Positions 28,057 to 36,820 of a stretch of 64,000 nucleotides of DNA are shown here, in pieces; the first letter of the stretch is position 1, and the number at the start of each line of letters is the position of its first letter. Below the pieces are notes generated by a model. It saw nothing but the letters and a program-made list of their open reading frames with translations, searched no databases and was not told the origin of the DNA. The position numbers were made by a program, and so were the translations under genes. Origin of the DNA: Nostoc sp. CHAB 5844 (GTDB taxonomy: Bacteria; Cyanobacteriota; Cyanobacteriia; Cyanobacteriales; Nostocaceae); NCBI RefSeq assembly GCF_020829595.1, contig NZ_JAIVFW010000004.1:124001-188000 (forward strand), in the 5' to 3' direction.

Positions 28057-28283
28057 GACAGCAATAGGAGCAAAAGTGGAAGGGCTTTTCTATTCTATGT
28101 CCTAACCATGATGGCGACTGCTATACATTTGTACCTCAGCAGACTAGAAAACGTATAAGGGCGCACATCTGTACACCCTTACGAGAACCCTATCTGGATT
28201 ATAGTTTTATTGAAATGGTATGAAGGCTGTGAGCAGTATTTGATCAACCGTGATATTACTAGCTCACAGTTTCATACTTCCTG

Positions 28284-31200
28284 TCAAATATTATAAGCAA
28301 TAGAAGGTTGTGCTACCTCTTGATGTGATGCATGATCTTCTGCGGATTGATTTACTCGATTCAGCCATCTTTCGGCTTTCGAATAGTTATCTTTCTGCAC
28401 TTGTTTGATGGCTTGTTTGTAGTTCAACGTTACACCCCAAACATCGGAAACAAAGCGTTTTTCCTGTTTCATTTTGTCAAAGAACTGGATAGCTTCTAGG
28501 TGTGATAAATTACCTTCTGTATTGGCGATCGCTAACATGACTTCATAAACATCATCCGCCATCTTGGCATCGCCACAAACATAATAGTGGCATTTAGGAT
28601 GACTCAGCAGTTGCCAGATTTCTTTTGGTTTTTGCTGCATCAGATGTTGTACATAAACTTTTTCGTTGCCTTGGCGAGAAAATGCTACGTTTAGTTCCGA
28701 AAGCACGCCCTGATTGTGCCATGTCTGCAATTGCTCTTGATAAAGGAAGTCATGGTGATTACGACAACCAAAGTATAAAGTCGCATTTCCTAATGGTTGT
28801 CCTTGTTGCGCTATGACTTCTAGGTGTTGCAAGAAGCCAATCAAAGGCGAAACTCCAGTACCAGGCCCTACCATCAGCATTGTTGCCTCTGGGTCACTCG
28901 GTGGACGGAAGGTAGAGGTACGCACATCAATTCGTACTTTTGCGCCTGGTTGCAGTCCGGCTAGGTAGTTAGAACAAAGTCCTTGGCGGACTTTACCTGC
29001 ATCAGTGGTAATTTGCAATACCCCAACGGTGATTTGAATTGCTTGGGGATGTAGCGCAGCACAAGAGGAAATTGAGTACAAACGGGGTTTCTGTTTTGGT
29101 AGCAATTCTATCAAGGCGGCAAGAGTAATTTTCGCGCCGGGAAAATCATCGAATAAATCAGCGACGCTCATGTAATTGTCGGTGATGTTTTTGGTGAGCG
29201 CAATGCTGTCGGGATGGTCTTCTCCTTGGCGGCGAATTTCTAACCAAGTTTCTAGGCGTTGTTTTTCTGTGAGGTTTTGCGTAGCGGAATGTAGATATGC
29301 CAACAAATCATTGAATGGTTCCCGCAAAGCTAAATCTAGTTCCTCATACAGCACATGACCGACTGTTGTGGGTACAGCAATTGGGGGTTTGTCTTCGGTT
29401 TCCGTACCATCGGCGGTGACGTAACTAGCACTAAAATAGGTGTCTGCTGTAACATTGAGGCGATCGCAAATTCGCTGTACTAATTCTGGTGGATTATTCG
29501 GATATACTGCCACATGATCGCCTGTTTCATAGTTCAGGTGAGTATTGGCAATGTCGAAGCTAATAAACCTTGTGGAACGGCTACCAGGAATTACTTCTTG
29601 CAGCAGTTCTTGATTGGCAACCACAGGCACTTCTATACCACGCTCGCCACTTCCTACTGCCACAGCCAGGTTATCTACAGCGCTACCACTCAAGAATTGT
29701 ACCTGCAATTGCGGCGCATGAGCAGTAGTCGCATCAGCCGCAGTGGCATCTTCACCCAAGACGCGGCTAATTAATCTCTGCCATTGCTTGAAGGTGTCTG
29801 CTTGGCCTTTGATTTCGTCAGCTTTATGCAAGGGGACGATGCAGTTTGCACCTGAGCGAGCTAAGGCTTTATCGACCGCAATTCCCGCAGCACAGAAGTA
29901 TTCATAAACAGTACTGCCAAGTCCTAACACGGAATAATTTAAGCTCATCAGGGAACCGGGTGGTTGCTTTTTCAACCACTGCAAGAATTTTTTGCCGTTC
30001 CCTGGCATTTCGCCTCTGCCAAAGGTAGAGGTAACAATTAGTACAAGTTTTTCTGAGCCTAAATGGTTTGTGTCGTACTCATCCAGTGCCATCACCTTGG
30101 GGCGGTAACGACTTAAGCGCCGTGCCGCATTCCGAGCAAAACCTTCGGCTGTCCCGGTTTCGGATGCGTACAAAATCAAGATGCGGTCTTCTTTATTGTC
30201 GTCTTCCTCAATAAATGTGGTGAATTTTTCCAGGTCAATACTATCTTCCACTGCCCAGCGATCGGCTGCATGGTGATAGGCAGGTTCTAAATAAAAGTCG
30301 CGGGTTTGGTGATGCCAAACTGGACACACACTACCTCCAGCGGGTGGTACAACCCAACCCCACTCTGCCGGACATTCTCTGCCTGCTTTCTTTTCGCGCA
30401 GGTCGTGGGCAAGATACTGGCGAGAGGCAGACTGGTGATCTACCATCGTTATCTTGGCTTTTTGGAAGGAGTGGAGGATGGCAATATTCAGTTCTAAGGC
30501 GACGCGATCGCGCCATAAGGTCTGCTCGGAACTAGTATCTAATTGTAGTAATTTAGCGATTTCTTCGAGTTTGTTGTAACGCCCTTCTTCTAAGAAATCG
30601 CGCATGAGTTCTGTACCCATGTACCAGCCATTGAAGGGGACACAACCGTAGGTAATGCCACCAATATCCATGCGGAAATTACTGATAGCAGGGATGGCAT
30701 ACCAGCGCAAACATAAAGATTTGAACTCGGCAATGGTAGGGTGTTCAATGTCGACTTCTAAAATATCTTCTTTGGGGAATTCATAGAGCTTCGGCTCCAT
30801 TCCCGGCACTTCAATAACTATCGGTAAAATATCGTAGGATGTGCGCGGTTCGGATGGTTGCCAACCAAGTTTGATAATTGCTTTGGTCAGATCTAAGTTA
30901 GCGGGATCGCCCATCACACTGCCATCTGGTTGTTCGTAGGCGGCGTAACGCAGTAATTGCGGATTCCATAGTCTTGGCCCCCAACGTTCTTTCGGTTGTT
31001 TGGGACGGAATGCGGTCATGGTCACTTGAATATTGCCGCCATTCGTCCCTAAGCGCAAATGTTCGACTAATTCTTGGAACATTTCATCGGGGTCGGTGAT
31101 ATGACGGCAATCACGCACCACCATATTATTCCACTGAATCCGACCAATACATTTGGAAGCATTACGCCAAGCTAATTGTGCGCCGTAAGCCAGTTCTTCA

Positions 31201-32726
31201 TAGGTATGGTTATAAGTACCTGTGGCTTTGACTTCTGCTTGAATTTCTGCCCAACGTCGCGCTTGCTGTTCTGGTTCCCAACCTTGTTCACTGGCAATTA
31301 CTTCTAGAAATTGCCGGGCTTTTTTCAGTAACCGTTCTTCATTCAACTTGGGCAGTTTCATGACATTGGTGACGCGATCAAACAATGTCTGCCATGCCAG
31401 CCGTAATTGAGGTGTAAAATTCGGCACGTATTTTTCAAATAAGGCAAACATGGTGTCAGAAATCGCACCATAGGCACAAGACGGTACTCCTACACTGCCG
31501 TGGATTTGTCCCAATAACCGCAATTCCAGCAGCAGTTCGTCAGTACTTTCACTTTTCAAGCAACGCATGAGAAAATCTAATGATTGAAACAAGTGCAGTG
31601 ACAGGTAATCGATATCTGCCCTGCCGAAAATCGGCAACACAAAGGGATATTTTTCAAACAAAGTTTGATAAAATACCATTCCCATTTCTTGCTTATTTTG
31701 GCTAAATACTTGCCAAGTATCTGCCATCTGCTTGAGTAATTCTGGTGGTAGGGCATCTTCGTAGCAGTGGACTGCTTCTACCATCGGGATAATGATGTGG
31801 GTGTTGAAAAACTTATAGAGTGCCGAGTTTGCGCCTTTAGCTAAATCTTGGCGATCGTATTCTTCTAAATAAGGAGTCGAGGGCAACATCCACATCCACA
31901 CTTGTCGCGCCTTCACCCAGTGGTGGGGACGCATCCCAATATCTGCGAATAAAGCCCCGTAGTCTTCTACGGTATCGAAGTCATCTCCTGTTTCGTAAGG
32001 CACACCTGTCAGCGGTTCGGAAATGATGTATTGTGTTTGGGGTTGGAGTTGGTGAATACAGTAGTCAAATAACTCATAAAAGTAATCTGGTATACTGTCG
32101 ATCGCTTCCCCAAAAATATGCTCTAGTTCTGGTTCTTCTAGTAACAGTCGCTTAAAGAACTTTTCTATTTGCAGTTCTTTCCAAGCCCGCAGCTTATTCC
32201 AAACATCTTTAACAATGACTTCTTCGCCAGCTGTGAGAGGGATAGCTTCGGGAAGTTCGACTTCTTTATCGGTTATTGAGGTTGGTTTTAGCTGAAAACG
32301 CGAATGGCTGTGCTGTGCTAATAGCTTGAGGCTGTTGCTACCTGCTTCAGTGCTAGTTTGGGTGATGCGAACTTGCAGCGTTAAATATGGTGCGAGGTTC
32401 CATGTGCTGATGGGAAATTCTAGTTCAATGCTGTTGTGTCCACTGAGAAAATCTTGAGCAGCAAAGGTAACTGTGCCTGCATCTTGCCAAGGTTGTGTCA
32501 TGTCGCCTTGACGGTAACACAAAGTAATGGCGATCGCGCAGTCTTTGTAGTTAGTTAAATTTAACAACCAACTTGGCTGCATTCGAGAAAACAGATCCTT
32601 AGATAAGATCGGCTGTCCATGCTCAGAAAGTATCTGTACACGACATTTATATTTAAAATCTCTGGAAGTTGGGTAATCGGTTGCGGAGATTTCTGTTAAA
32701 TGAATGAGTTGTTGATTATAATCCAT
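28284..32726 (-). CDS. nos: Globin-containing nitric oxide synthase (oxygenase-reductase fusion)
   Basis: 1480 residues; makes NO from L-arginine, O2 and NADPH by family. Order: beta-rich N-terminal domain of unknown type (1-125); globin-like module 1 (about 165-325), whose expected proximal-His position is Phe260; globin module 2 (about 330-460) with His409 in [15 protein letters not shown] oxygenase (about 485-825) with haem-thiolate Cys526 in [10 protein letters not shown], arginine-binding Glu706 in GWYMGTEL and pterin-pocket Trp789/Trp791; an acidic linker (825-848) with no basic calmodulin-binding helix; FMN domain (850-990, [12 protein letters not shown]); FAD domain (RLYSISS near 1215); NADPH domain ([12 protein letters not shown] near 1288, [13 protein letters not shown] near 1381). 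The architecture matches the Synechococcus PCC 7335 enzyme. The gene stands alone, with 412 bp upstream. No frameshift; all cofactor sites intact. Confidence 0.95.
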   Translation of the reverse strand: MDYNQQLIHLTEISATDYPTSRDFKYKCRVQILSEHGQPILSKDLFSRMQPSWLLNLTNYKDCAIAITLCYRQGDMTQPWQDAGTVTFAAQDFLSGHNSIELEFPISTWNLAPYLTLQVRITQTSTEAGSNSLKLLAQHSHSRFQLKPTSITDKEVELPEAIPLTAGEEVIVKDVWNKLRAWKELQIEKFFKRLLLEEPELEHIFGEAIDSIPDYFYELFDYCIHQLQPQTQYIISEPLTGVPYETGDDFDTVEDYGALFADIGMRPHHWVKARQVWMWMLPSTPYLEEYDRQDLAKGANSALYKFFNTHIIIPMVEAVHCYEDALPPELLKQMADTWQVFSQNKQEMGMVFYQTLFEKYPFVLPIFGRADIDYLSLHLFQSLDFLMRCLKSESTDELLLELRLLGQIHGSVGVPSCAYGAISDTMFALFEKYVPNFTPQLRLAWQTLFDRVTNVMKLPKLNEERLLKKARQFLEVIASEQGWEPEQQARRWAEIQAEVKATGTYNHTYEELAYGAQLAWRNASKCIGRIQWNNMVVRDCRHITDPDEMFQELVEHLRLGTNGGNIQVTMTAFRPKQPKERWGPRLWNPQLLRYAAYEQPDGSVMGDPANLDLTKAIIKLGWQPSEPRTSYDILPIVIEVPGMEPKLYEFPKEDILEVDIEHPTIAEFKSLCLRWYAIPAISNFRMDIGGITYGCVPFNGWYMGTELMRDFLEEGRYNKLEEIAKLLQLDTSSEQTLWRDRVALELNIAILHSFQKAKITMVDHQSASRQYLAHDLREKKAGRECPAEWGWVVPPAGGSVCPVWHHQTRDFYLEPAYHHAADRWAVEDSIDLEKFTTFIEEDDNKEDRILILYASETGTAEGFARNAARRLSRYRPKVMALDEYDTNHLGSEKLVLIVTSTFGRGEMPGNGKKFLQWLKKQPPGSLMSLNYSVLGLGSTVYEYFCAAGIAVDKALARSGANCIVPLHKADEIKGQADTFKQWQRLISRVLGEDATAADATTAHAPQLQVQFLSGSAVDNLAVAVGSGERGIEVPVVANQELLQEVIPGSRSTRFISFDIANTHLNYETGDHVAVYPNNPPELVQRICDRLNVTADTYFSASYVTADGTETEDKPPIAVPTTVGHVLYEELDLALREPFNDLLAYLHSATQNLTEKQRLETWLEIRRQGEDHPDSIALTKNITDNYMSVADLFDDFPGAKITLAALIELLPKQKPRLYSISSCAALHPQAIQITVGVLQITTDAGKVRQGLCSNYLAGLQPGAKVRIDVRTSTFRPPSDPEATMLMVGPGTGVSPLIGFLQHLEVIAQQGQPLGNATLYFGCRNHHDFLYQEQLQTWHNQGVLSELNVAFSRQGNEKVYVQHLMQQKPKEIWQLLSHPKCHYYVCGDAKMADDVYEVMLAIANTEGNLSHLEAIQFFDKMKQEKRFVSDVWGVTLNYKQAIKQVQKDNYSKAERWLNRVNQSAEDHASHQEVAQPSIAYNI

Positions 32727-33138
32727 GTGTAGAAAATGAGTGAGATAGATACCTTGTTCAGGTTTGAGGTTGTTTGATTGACAAAGTTGATAGCGGAATT
32801 TGCCGCAATACTGGAGTTAAGGTTATTTCTGCGGGACTGACACATGAAAACGAAACATCAAGGGTTTGGGCGGGTAAAGTTTAAAACCTTTATACTCTCC
32901 AAAGGGAGGCATCTTGGTGCGTAAGTCCTATTTTTGTGTCGATTTGATTAAAAAAGGCTCATTAAAACGAAAGCAAAGTAAGATTTATCAAACGTTTGTA
33001 CACAGACGCTGACTCACAATTCCTTAAACTGACATGAACTAAGTCTAGATTTAGTGTTAGATAATACCTAAAGTTGTATTATACAGGTTTTTTAAGTGTA
33101 AATCACTACAATCTTGCCGCTAAATTTTACTTTTTGTT
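32727..33138 (-). promoter_or_regulatory. Upstream region of the NOS gene with an inverted repeat
   Basis: 412 bp between the NOS start and the PhzF stop, both leftward genes. It contains ATAATAC-N8-GTATTAT at 33061-33082, a perfect 7-bp inverted repeat that could be an operator about 335 bp before the start codon. A weak TTGTCA lies nearer the start; no convincing -10 box or Shine-Dalgarno was found. The orientation (TAC...GTA) is opposite to the NtcA consensus. Confidence 0.35.
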
Positions 33139-33939
33139 TCAATAATTAATTAGTTCACCTTTTAGGATGGTAATTGCTTGACCAGACAGGAAGACGCGAT
33201 CGCCGCCATCATAATACAATTTCACTACACCGCCCCGACGAGATGCTTGATAAGCCAAGAATGTATTTTTCCCTAAGCGAGCGCGCCAAAAAGGAGCCAA
33301 ACAACAATGAGCGGCTCCTGTCACTGGGTCTTCATCAATGCCAAGGGCTGGCGCAAAAAAGCGAGAAATAAAATCATATTCCGAACCTGAAGAAGTTGTG
33401 CTGGTAACGATTACACCATCCACAGGTAATGTTTTAAGGATTTGAAAATTCGGCTGCATTTGCCGTACTACATCTGCCGATGCGACTTCTACGAGATAAC
33501 CGAGAGAATTTTGGTAGACAGCTTTGTAATTTATACCTAAAGCAGTACTGAGTTCAGGAGGTGCGATCGCGGCTTGCAAACGATTTGCCGGAAAATCTAG
33601 TTCAATCCATTCATTTTGCTGCTTGGCAATCAGTAACCCGCTTTTGGTATGAAATCTAGCAACTTCATAGCTTGATAAATGTCCCTCAGACCAAAGCACG
33701 TAGGCACTAGCTAAAGTTGCATGACCACAAAGCGGTACTTCTACTGTTGGTGTAAACCAACGTAGATGAAAGCCATCATCCTGTTTAACTAAAAAAGCCG
33801 TTTCAGACAAATTCATTTCCTGTGCTACTTGCTGCATCCAGCGATCGTTTTGTGGTGCAGACAAAACACAGACAGCAGCAGGATTACCGCCAAAAGGTTT
33901 ATCGGTAAAAGCATCGACCTGAGTAATGACTTGTCTCAT
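33139..33939 (-). CDS. PhzF family isomerase/epimerase-like protein
   Basis: 266 residues of the PhzF/diaminopimelate-epimerase fold: VDAFTDKPFGGNPAAVCVL at 8-26, MNLSETAFL with the catalytic-type Glu near 46, TPTVEVPLCGHATLASAYVL near 65-84, and DEDPVTGAAHCCLAPFW near 210-226. Housekeeping PhzF homologues occur in many bacteria without phenazine genes, and none are nearby, so the substrate is unknown. Upstream of NOS on the same strand but separated by 412 bp; co-transcription is possible but not indicated. Confidence 0.88.
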   Translation of the reverse strand: MRQVITQVDAFTDKPFGGNPAAVCVLSAPQNDRWMQQVAQEMNLSETAFLVKQDDGFHLRWFTPTVEVPLCGHATLASAYVLWSEGHLSSYEVARFHTKSGLLIAKQQNEWIELDFPANRLQAAIAPPELSTALGINYKAVYQNSLGYLVEVASADVVRQMQPNFQILKTLPVDGVIVTSTTSSGSEYDFISRFFAPALGIDEDPVTGAAHCCLAPFWRARLGKNTFLAYQASRRGGVVKLYYDGGDRVFLSGQAITILKGELINY

Positions 33940-34057
33940 AGAGTTACTCTAGAAGTTGGAGCTATATATGTTTATCAAAAGTGCATAAGTTATTTACGGA
34001 TTATCACAGATAAAAGTAAATAAGACATTTACACAAATTTAATCAATTTAAGTATTT

Positions 34058-35437
34058 ATGGTTATACACAATATCTCTAGTTCCCTTGCCGATACCCTAC
34101 GCCACAGACGCGAAAAACTGGCTCAGTTAATTAATTTTCCTGTAATTCTCTGGTCAGGAAGTAGCAGCCCCCGCAATTTTCCGGCTAATCAATATCCATT
34201 TCGCGCCAGCAGTCATTTCCTTTACCTTGCCGGATTACCTCTGCACAACGCCGCCATTCGTCTGGAAGCAGGCAAACTAGAGTTATTTATTGATGATCCT
34301 CAACCCGGTAGCTCCCTCTGGCATGGCGAAACAGCCAAACGTGCAGAAATAGCCGAAAAAATAGGCGCAGATGTTGCCAGAACCATGTCCGAGTTGAAAC
34401 ATCGGGGAAGTGGTGCAGCCTCAATTCCTGTACAGAATTATCAGACTAGCCTTATTCAGTCCCAAGTTCTGCACAGGCAAATTTCTTCACCCTATGACTT
34501 GGAAGGATTAGATTTAGAATTAGCCAAGGCAATTGTAAGTTTACGCCTGACTCACGATGCTGGGGCGTTGACTGAATTACGTAAAGCTGCGGCTGTGAGT
34601 GTTGCTGCACATAAAGCTGGGATGGCAGCTACCCCAAAAGCGAAACTAGAGGCAGAAGTCCGGGCGGCAATGGAAGGGGTAATTATTGCCCAGAATATGA
34701 CAACTTCTTACAACAGTATTGTCACTGTTCACGGCGAAGTTCTGCATAATGAGAAATATCATCACCCATTGCAACCTGGTGATTTACTACTTGCCGATGT
34801 TGGTGCAGAAACTGAAAGTGGTTGGGCGGCTGATATCACTCGTACTTGGCCTGTTTCTGGTAAGTTTTCTGCTACGCAACGAGATGTTTATGATGTTGTC
34901 TTAGCAGCTCATGATGCTTGCATTGCCAAAATTCGCCCTGGCGTGGAGTATAGAGATATTCATTTATTAGCAGCAACTACCATTGCCGAAGGTTTAGTCC
35001 ATTTAGGTATATTAAAAGGTAATTCCCAAGATTTAGTAGAAATAGATGCTCATGCACTATTTTTCCCCCACGGGATTGGGCATTTACTAGGTTTAGATGT
35101 TCATGATATGGAAGACTTGGGAGATTTAGCGGGATATGAAGATGGTAGGAGAAGAAGCGATCGCTTTGGCTTAAGTTACCTACGTCTCAATCGCCCTCTG
35201 CATCCAGGAATGTTAGTTACAATTGAGCCTGGATTTTATCAAGTCCCTGCCATTTTAAATGATGCTCAAAATCGCGCAAAATATCAAAATGTGGTGAATT
35301 GGGAGCGGTTATCACAATTTGCTGATGTCCAAGGTATCCGCATTGAAGATGATGTTTTAGTTACCGCCGATGGTAGTGAAGTCTTAACAGCCGCATTACC
35401 GAATGATGCTGATAGCGTGGAAAATTTAGTCAAGTGA
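34058..35437 (+). CDS. Aminopeptidase P family protein (M24 metallopeptidase)
   Basis: 459 residues. The N-terminal creatinase-like domain (1-170) is followed by the pita-bread catalytic domain. Metal ligands appear in order: LLADVGAETESGWAADITRT (two Asp, near 245-260), FFPHGIGHLLGLDVHDMED (His, near 335-350), TIEPGFY (Glu, near 390) and GIRIEDDVLV (Glu, near 430). Aminopeptidase P releases N-terminal residues preceding proline. Divergent from the PhzF gene with a 118-bp gap. Length fits the AmpP subfamily. Confidence 0.92.
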   Translation: MVIHNISSSLADTLRHRREKLAQLINFPVILWSGSSSPRNFPANQYPFRASSHFLYLAGLPLHNAAIRLEAGKLELFIDDPQPGSSLWHGETAKRAEIAEKIGADVARTMSELKHRGSGAASIPVQNYQTSLIQSQVLHRQISSPYDLEGLDLELAKAIVSLRLTHDAGALTELRKAAAVSVAAHKAGMAATPKAKLEAEVRAAMEGVIIAQNMTTSYNSIVTVHGEVLHNEKYHHPLQPGDLLLADVGAETESGWAADITRTWPVSGKFSATQRDVYDVVLAAHDACIAKIRPGVEYRDIHLLAATTIAEGLVHLGILKGNSQDLVEIDAHALFFPHGIGHLLGLDVHDMEDLGDLAGYEDGRRRSDRFGLSYLRLNRPLHPGMLVTIEPGFYQVPAILNDAQNRAKYQNVVNWERLSQFADVQGIRIEDDVLVTADGSEVLTAALPNDADSVENLVK

Positions 35438-35477
35438 ATTTGAGCCAACCTGCTAGGGTAAGCGATCGCACTATACT

Positions 35478-35813
35478 ATGAGAAGCATGAATGTGAGGTC
35501 AATTGTGGTCAGCGTTATATCAGAACACATTGCCATTACACCGGGAGTATGTGGAGGAAAACCTCGGATTGTAGGGCATCGGATTACCGTTCAGGATATT
35601 GTAATTTGGCATGAAGAAATGAAACTGTCCCCTCATGAAATTGTATCTCGGTATTCTACTATTAATTTAGCTGATGTATATGCAGCCTTGGCTTACTATC
35701 AAGATCATCTAGAAGAAATCAAACAACAAATAGTAGAAGATGAGCAGTTAGAAGCTGAAATGCGTGTTTCTATTGCTTCTAAATTACCTCCAACAGAACT
35801 ATTAAATGACTGA
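35478..35813 (+). CDS. DUF433 family antitoxin-like protein
   Basis: Up to 111 residues; the conserved part starts at ISEHIAITPGVCGGKPRIVG near 14, so a downstream GTG may be the true start. HRITVQDIVIWHEEMKLSPH and LADVYAALAYYQDHLEEIKQ complete the domain. Its stop overlaps the ATG of a truncated DUF5615 partner (35806-35844), so the toxin half of this VapBC-like pair has been lost. Confidence 0.85.
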   Translation: MRSMNVRSIVVSVISEHIAITPGVCGGKPRIVGHRITVQDIVIWHEEMKLSPHEIVSRYSTINLADVYAALAYYQDHLEEIKQQIVEDEQLEAEMRVSIASKLPPTELLND

Positions 35814-35844
35814 TAAAATTCGTTTTCATTTTGAGTTTATTTAG
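35806..35844 (+). pseudogene. 5' stump of a DUF5615 PIN-like toxin gene
   Basis: ATG overlapping the DUF433 stop (AATGACTGA) opens MTDKIRFHFEFI then TAG. MTDKIRFHL(DEN) is the usual start of the DUF5615 subfamily paired with this DUF433 type. Everything after the eighth codon is missing, so it is a deletion remnant. Confidence 0.65.
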
Positions 35845-36104
35845 TGCGATCGCTTTGCTTATAGTTTCTGTAACCCTTGAGAAATATTTCTTTGAAGACC
35901 TCCTAATGTTCATAATTTGCTGTCGATAATTATGTGATTTTAGCTAATTTAGTCAAGTCTGATGAAAATGCCTTTAGTAGTAAGCAAATTTCCTCCTCAA
36001 GATATATCTTTTTGTAAAAATTTTTACTATACTTTAGGCAAGTAAAGATCTCAAAAATAAATAGTCGAAAACTGTACCTAAAAGAAAAGTATACAGAAAA
36101 TTTT

Positions 36105-36138
36105 AAACAGTTTAGTAATTTAAATTACTAAACTGTTT
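36105..36138. terminator. Perfect 34-bp palindrome before response regulator
   Basis: Two 17-bp arms, AAACAGTTTAGTAATTT and its exact complement, with no loop bases, followed by TT. A strong AT-rich hairpin; it may terminate transcription from the left or serve as an operator for the response-regulator gene 66 bp downstream. Confidence 0.6.
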
Positions 36139-36203
36139 TTATTATGAATAGTAAGATTTTGCAATTAATTTAATAAATTCAACAATTTTACTAGGGTGAA
36201 GAA

Positions 36204-36605
36204 ATGAATAAGATAAATAAACATATTTTGGTATGCGATGATTGTGGTGTAACTTGTCTGCTATTAAAAACGATTTTACAAACACAAGGTTATAAAGTTG
36301 ACACAGTATTTAGTGGAGAAGTAGTGCTGGCACAAATAGAATCTCAAGTATTTGATTTATTACTACTGGATGTAACAATGCCTGGGATTGATGGTTACGA
36401 AGTTGCTCACCGCATCCAACAAAATCCACATTTAAAGAATTTACCGATTTTGTTGATTAGCGGTTATGAAGAAGACATCATCATAGAGAAGTGCCAAGCA
36501 AAGGTGGCTGGCATTATCCGCAAGCCTGTTGTCATGAATGTACTACTAGAAGCAATCCAAAAATCCTTACAATTAAACAACTGTCAGCAAATAAGCATCA
36601 TTTAA
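36204..36605 (+). CDS. Single-domain response regulator (CheY-like)
   Basis: 133 residues consisting only of a receiver domain. Acidic pocket CDD near 11-13, phospho-acceptor Asp in LLLLDVTMPGIDGY near 57, Ser in LLISGYEED near 86 and Lys in GIIRKPVVM near 110. No output domain, so it must act through partners. No histidine kinase is adjacent; the nearest one in the window is at 45317-46447. Upstream is a perfect 34-bp palindrome. Confidence 0.9.
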   Translation: MNKINKHILVCDDCGVTCLLLKTILQTQGYKVDTVFSGEVVLAQIESQVFDLLLLDVTMPGIDGYEVAHRIQQNPHLKNLPILLISGYEEDIIIEKCQAKVAGIIRKPVVMNVLLEAIQKSLQLNNCQQISII

Positions 36606-36820
36606 TAAAAGCGATCGCTTGCACTTGTTTCCACCCCGAAAATCAGAATTTACACACAAAAGACGGTTTACCACCCAAACATAACTAGGTATCCAGTTGC
36701 TCAACTCGGAGTGAAAACTACTAAGCTGGTAGATAGCACGTTAAAACTCTACCGGAAATTCTCAATCGCACTCAGCGACAATTCCGGCTTCCTCATTGGC
36801 TAACTACTTGTAACTAAGAT

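Larger units (their letters stand above)
27139..28125 (-). mobile_element. Decayed IS630-type insertion sequence
   Basis: About 985 bp bounded by TA dinucleotides and imperfect terminal inverted repeats: left TAGCAACCGCCAGGTTGGTT then AGGAC; right, on the other strand, TAGCAGTCGCCATCATGGTT then AGGAC, with five mismatches in 25 bp. TA target duplication and a DDE transposase identify the IS630 family. The transposase has three lesions, so the element cannot move unaided. Confidence 0.88.

Noticed and set aside
33053-33087. NtcA site upstream of NOS
   Set aside because: The inverted repeat is TAC-N8-GTA, opposite to the GTA-N8-TAC consensus, and is far from the start codon.
33139-33939. Phenazine biosynthesis gene
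   Set aside because: PhzF homologues are widespread and no other phenazine gene is present.
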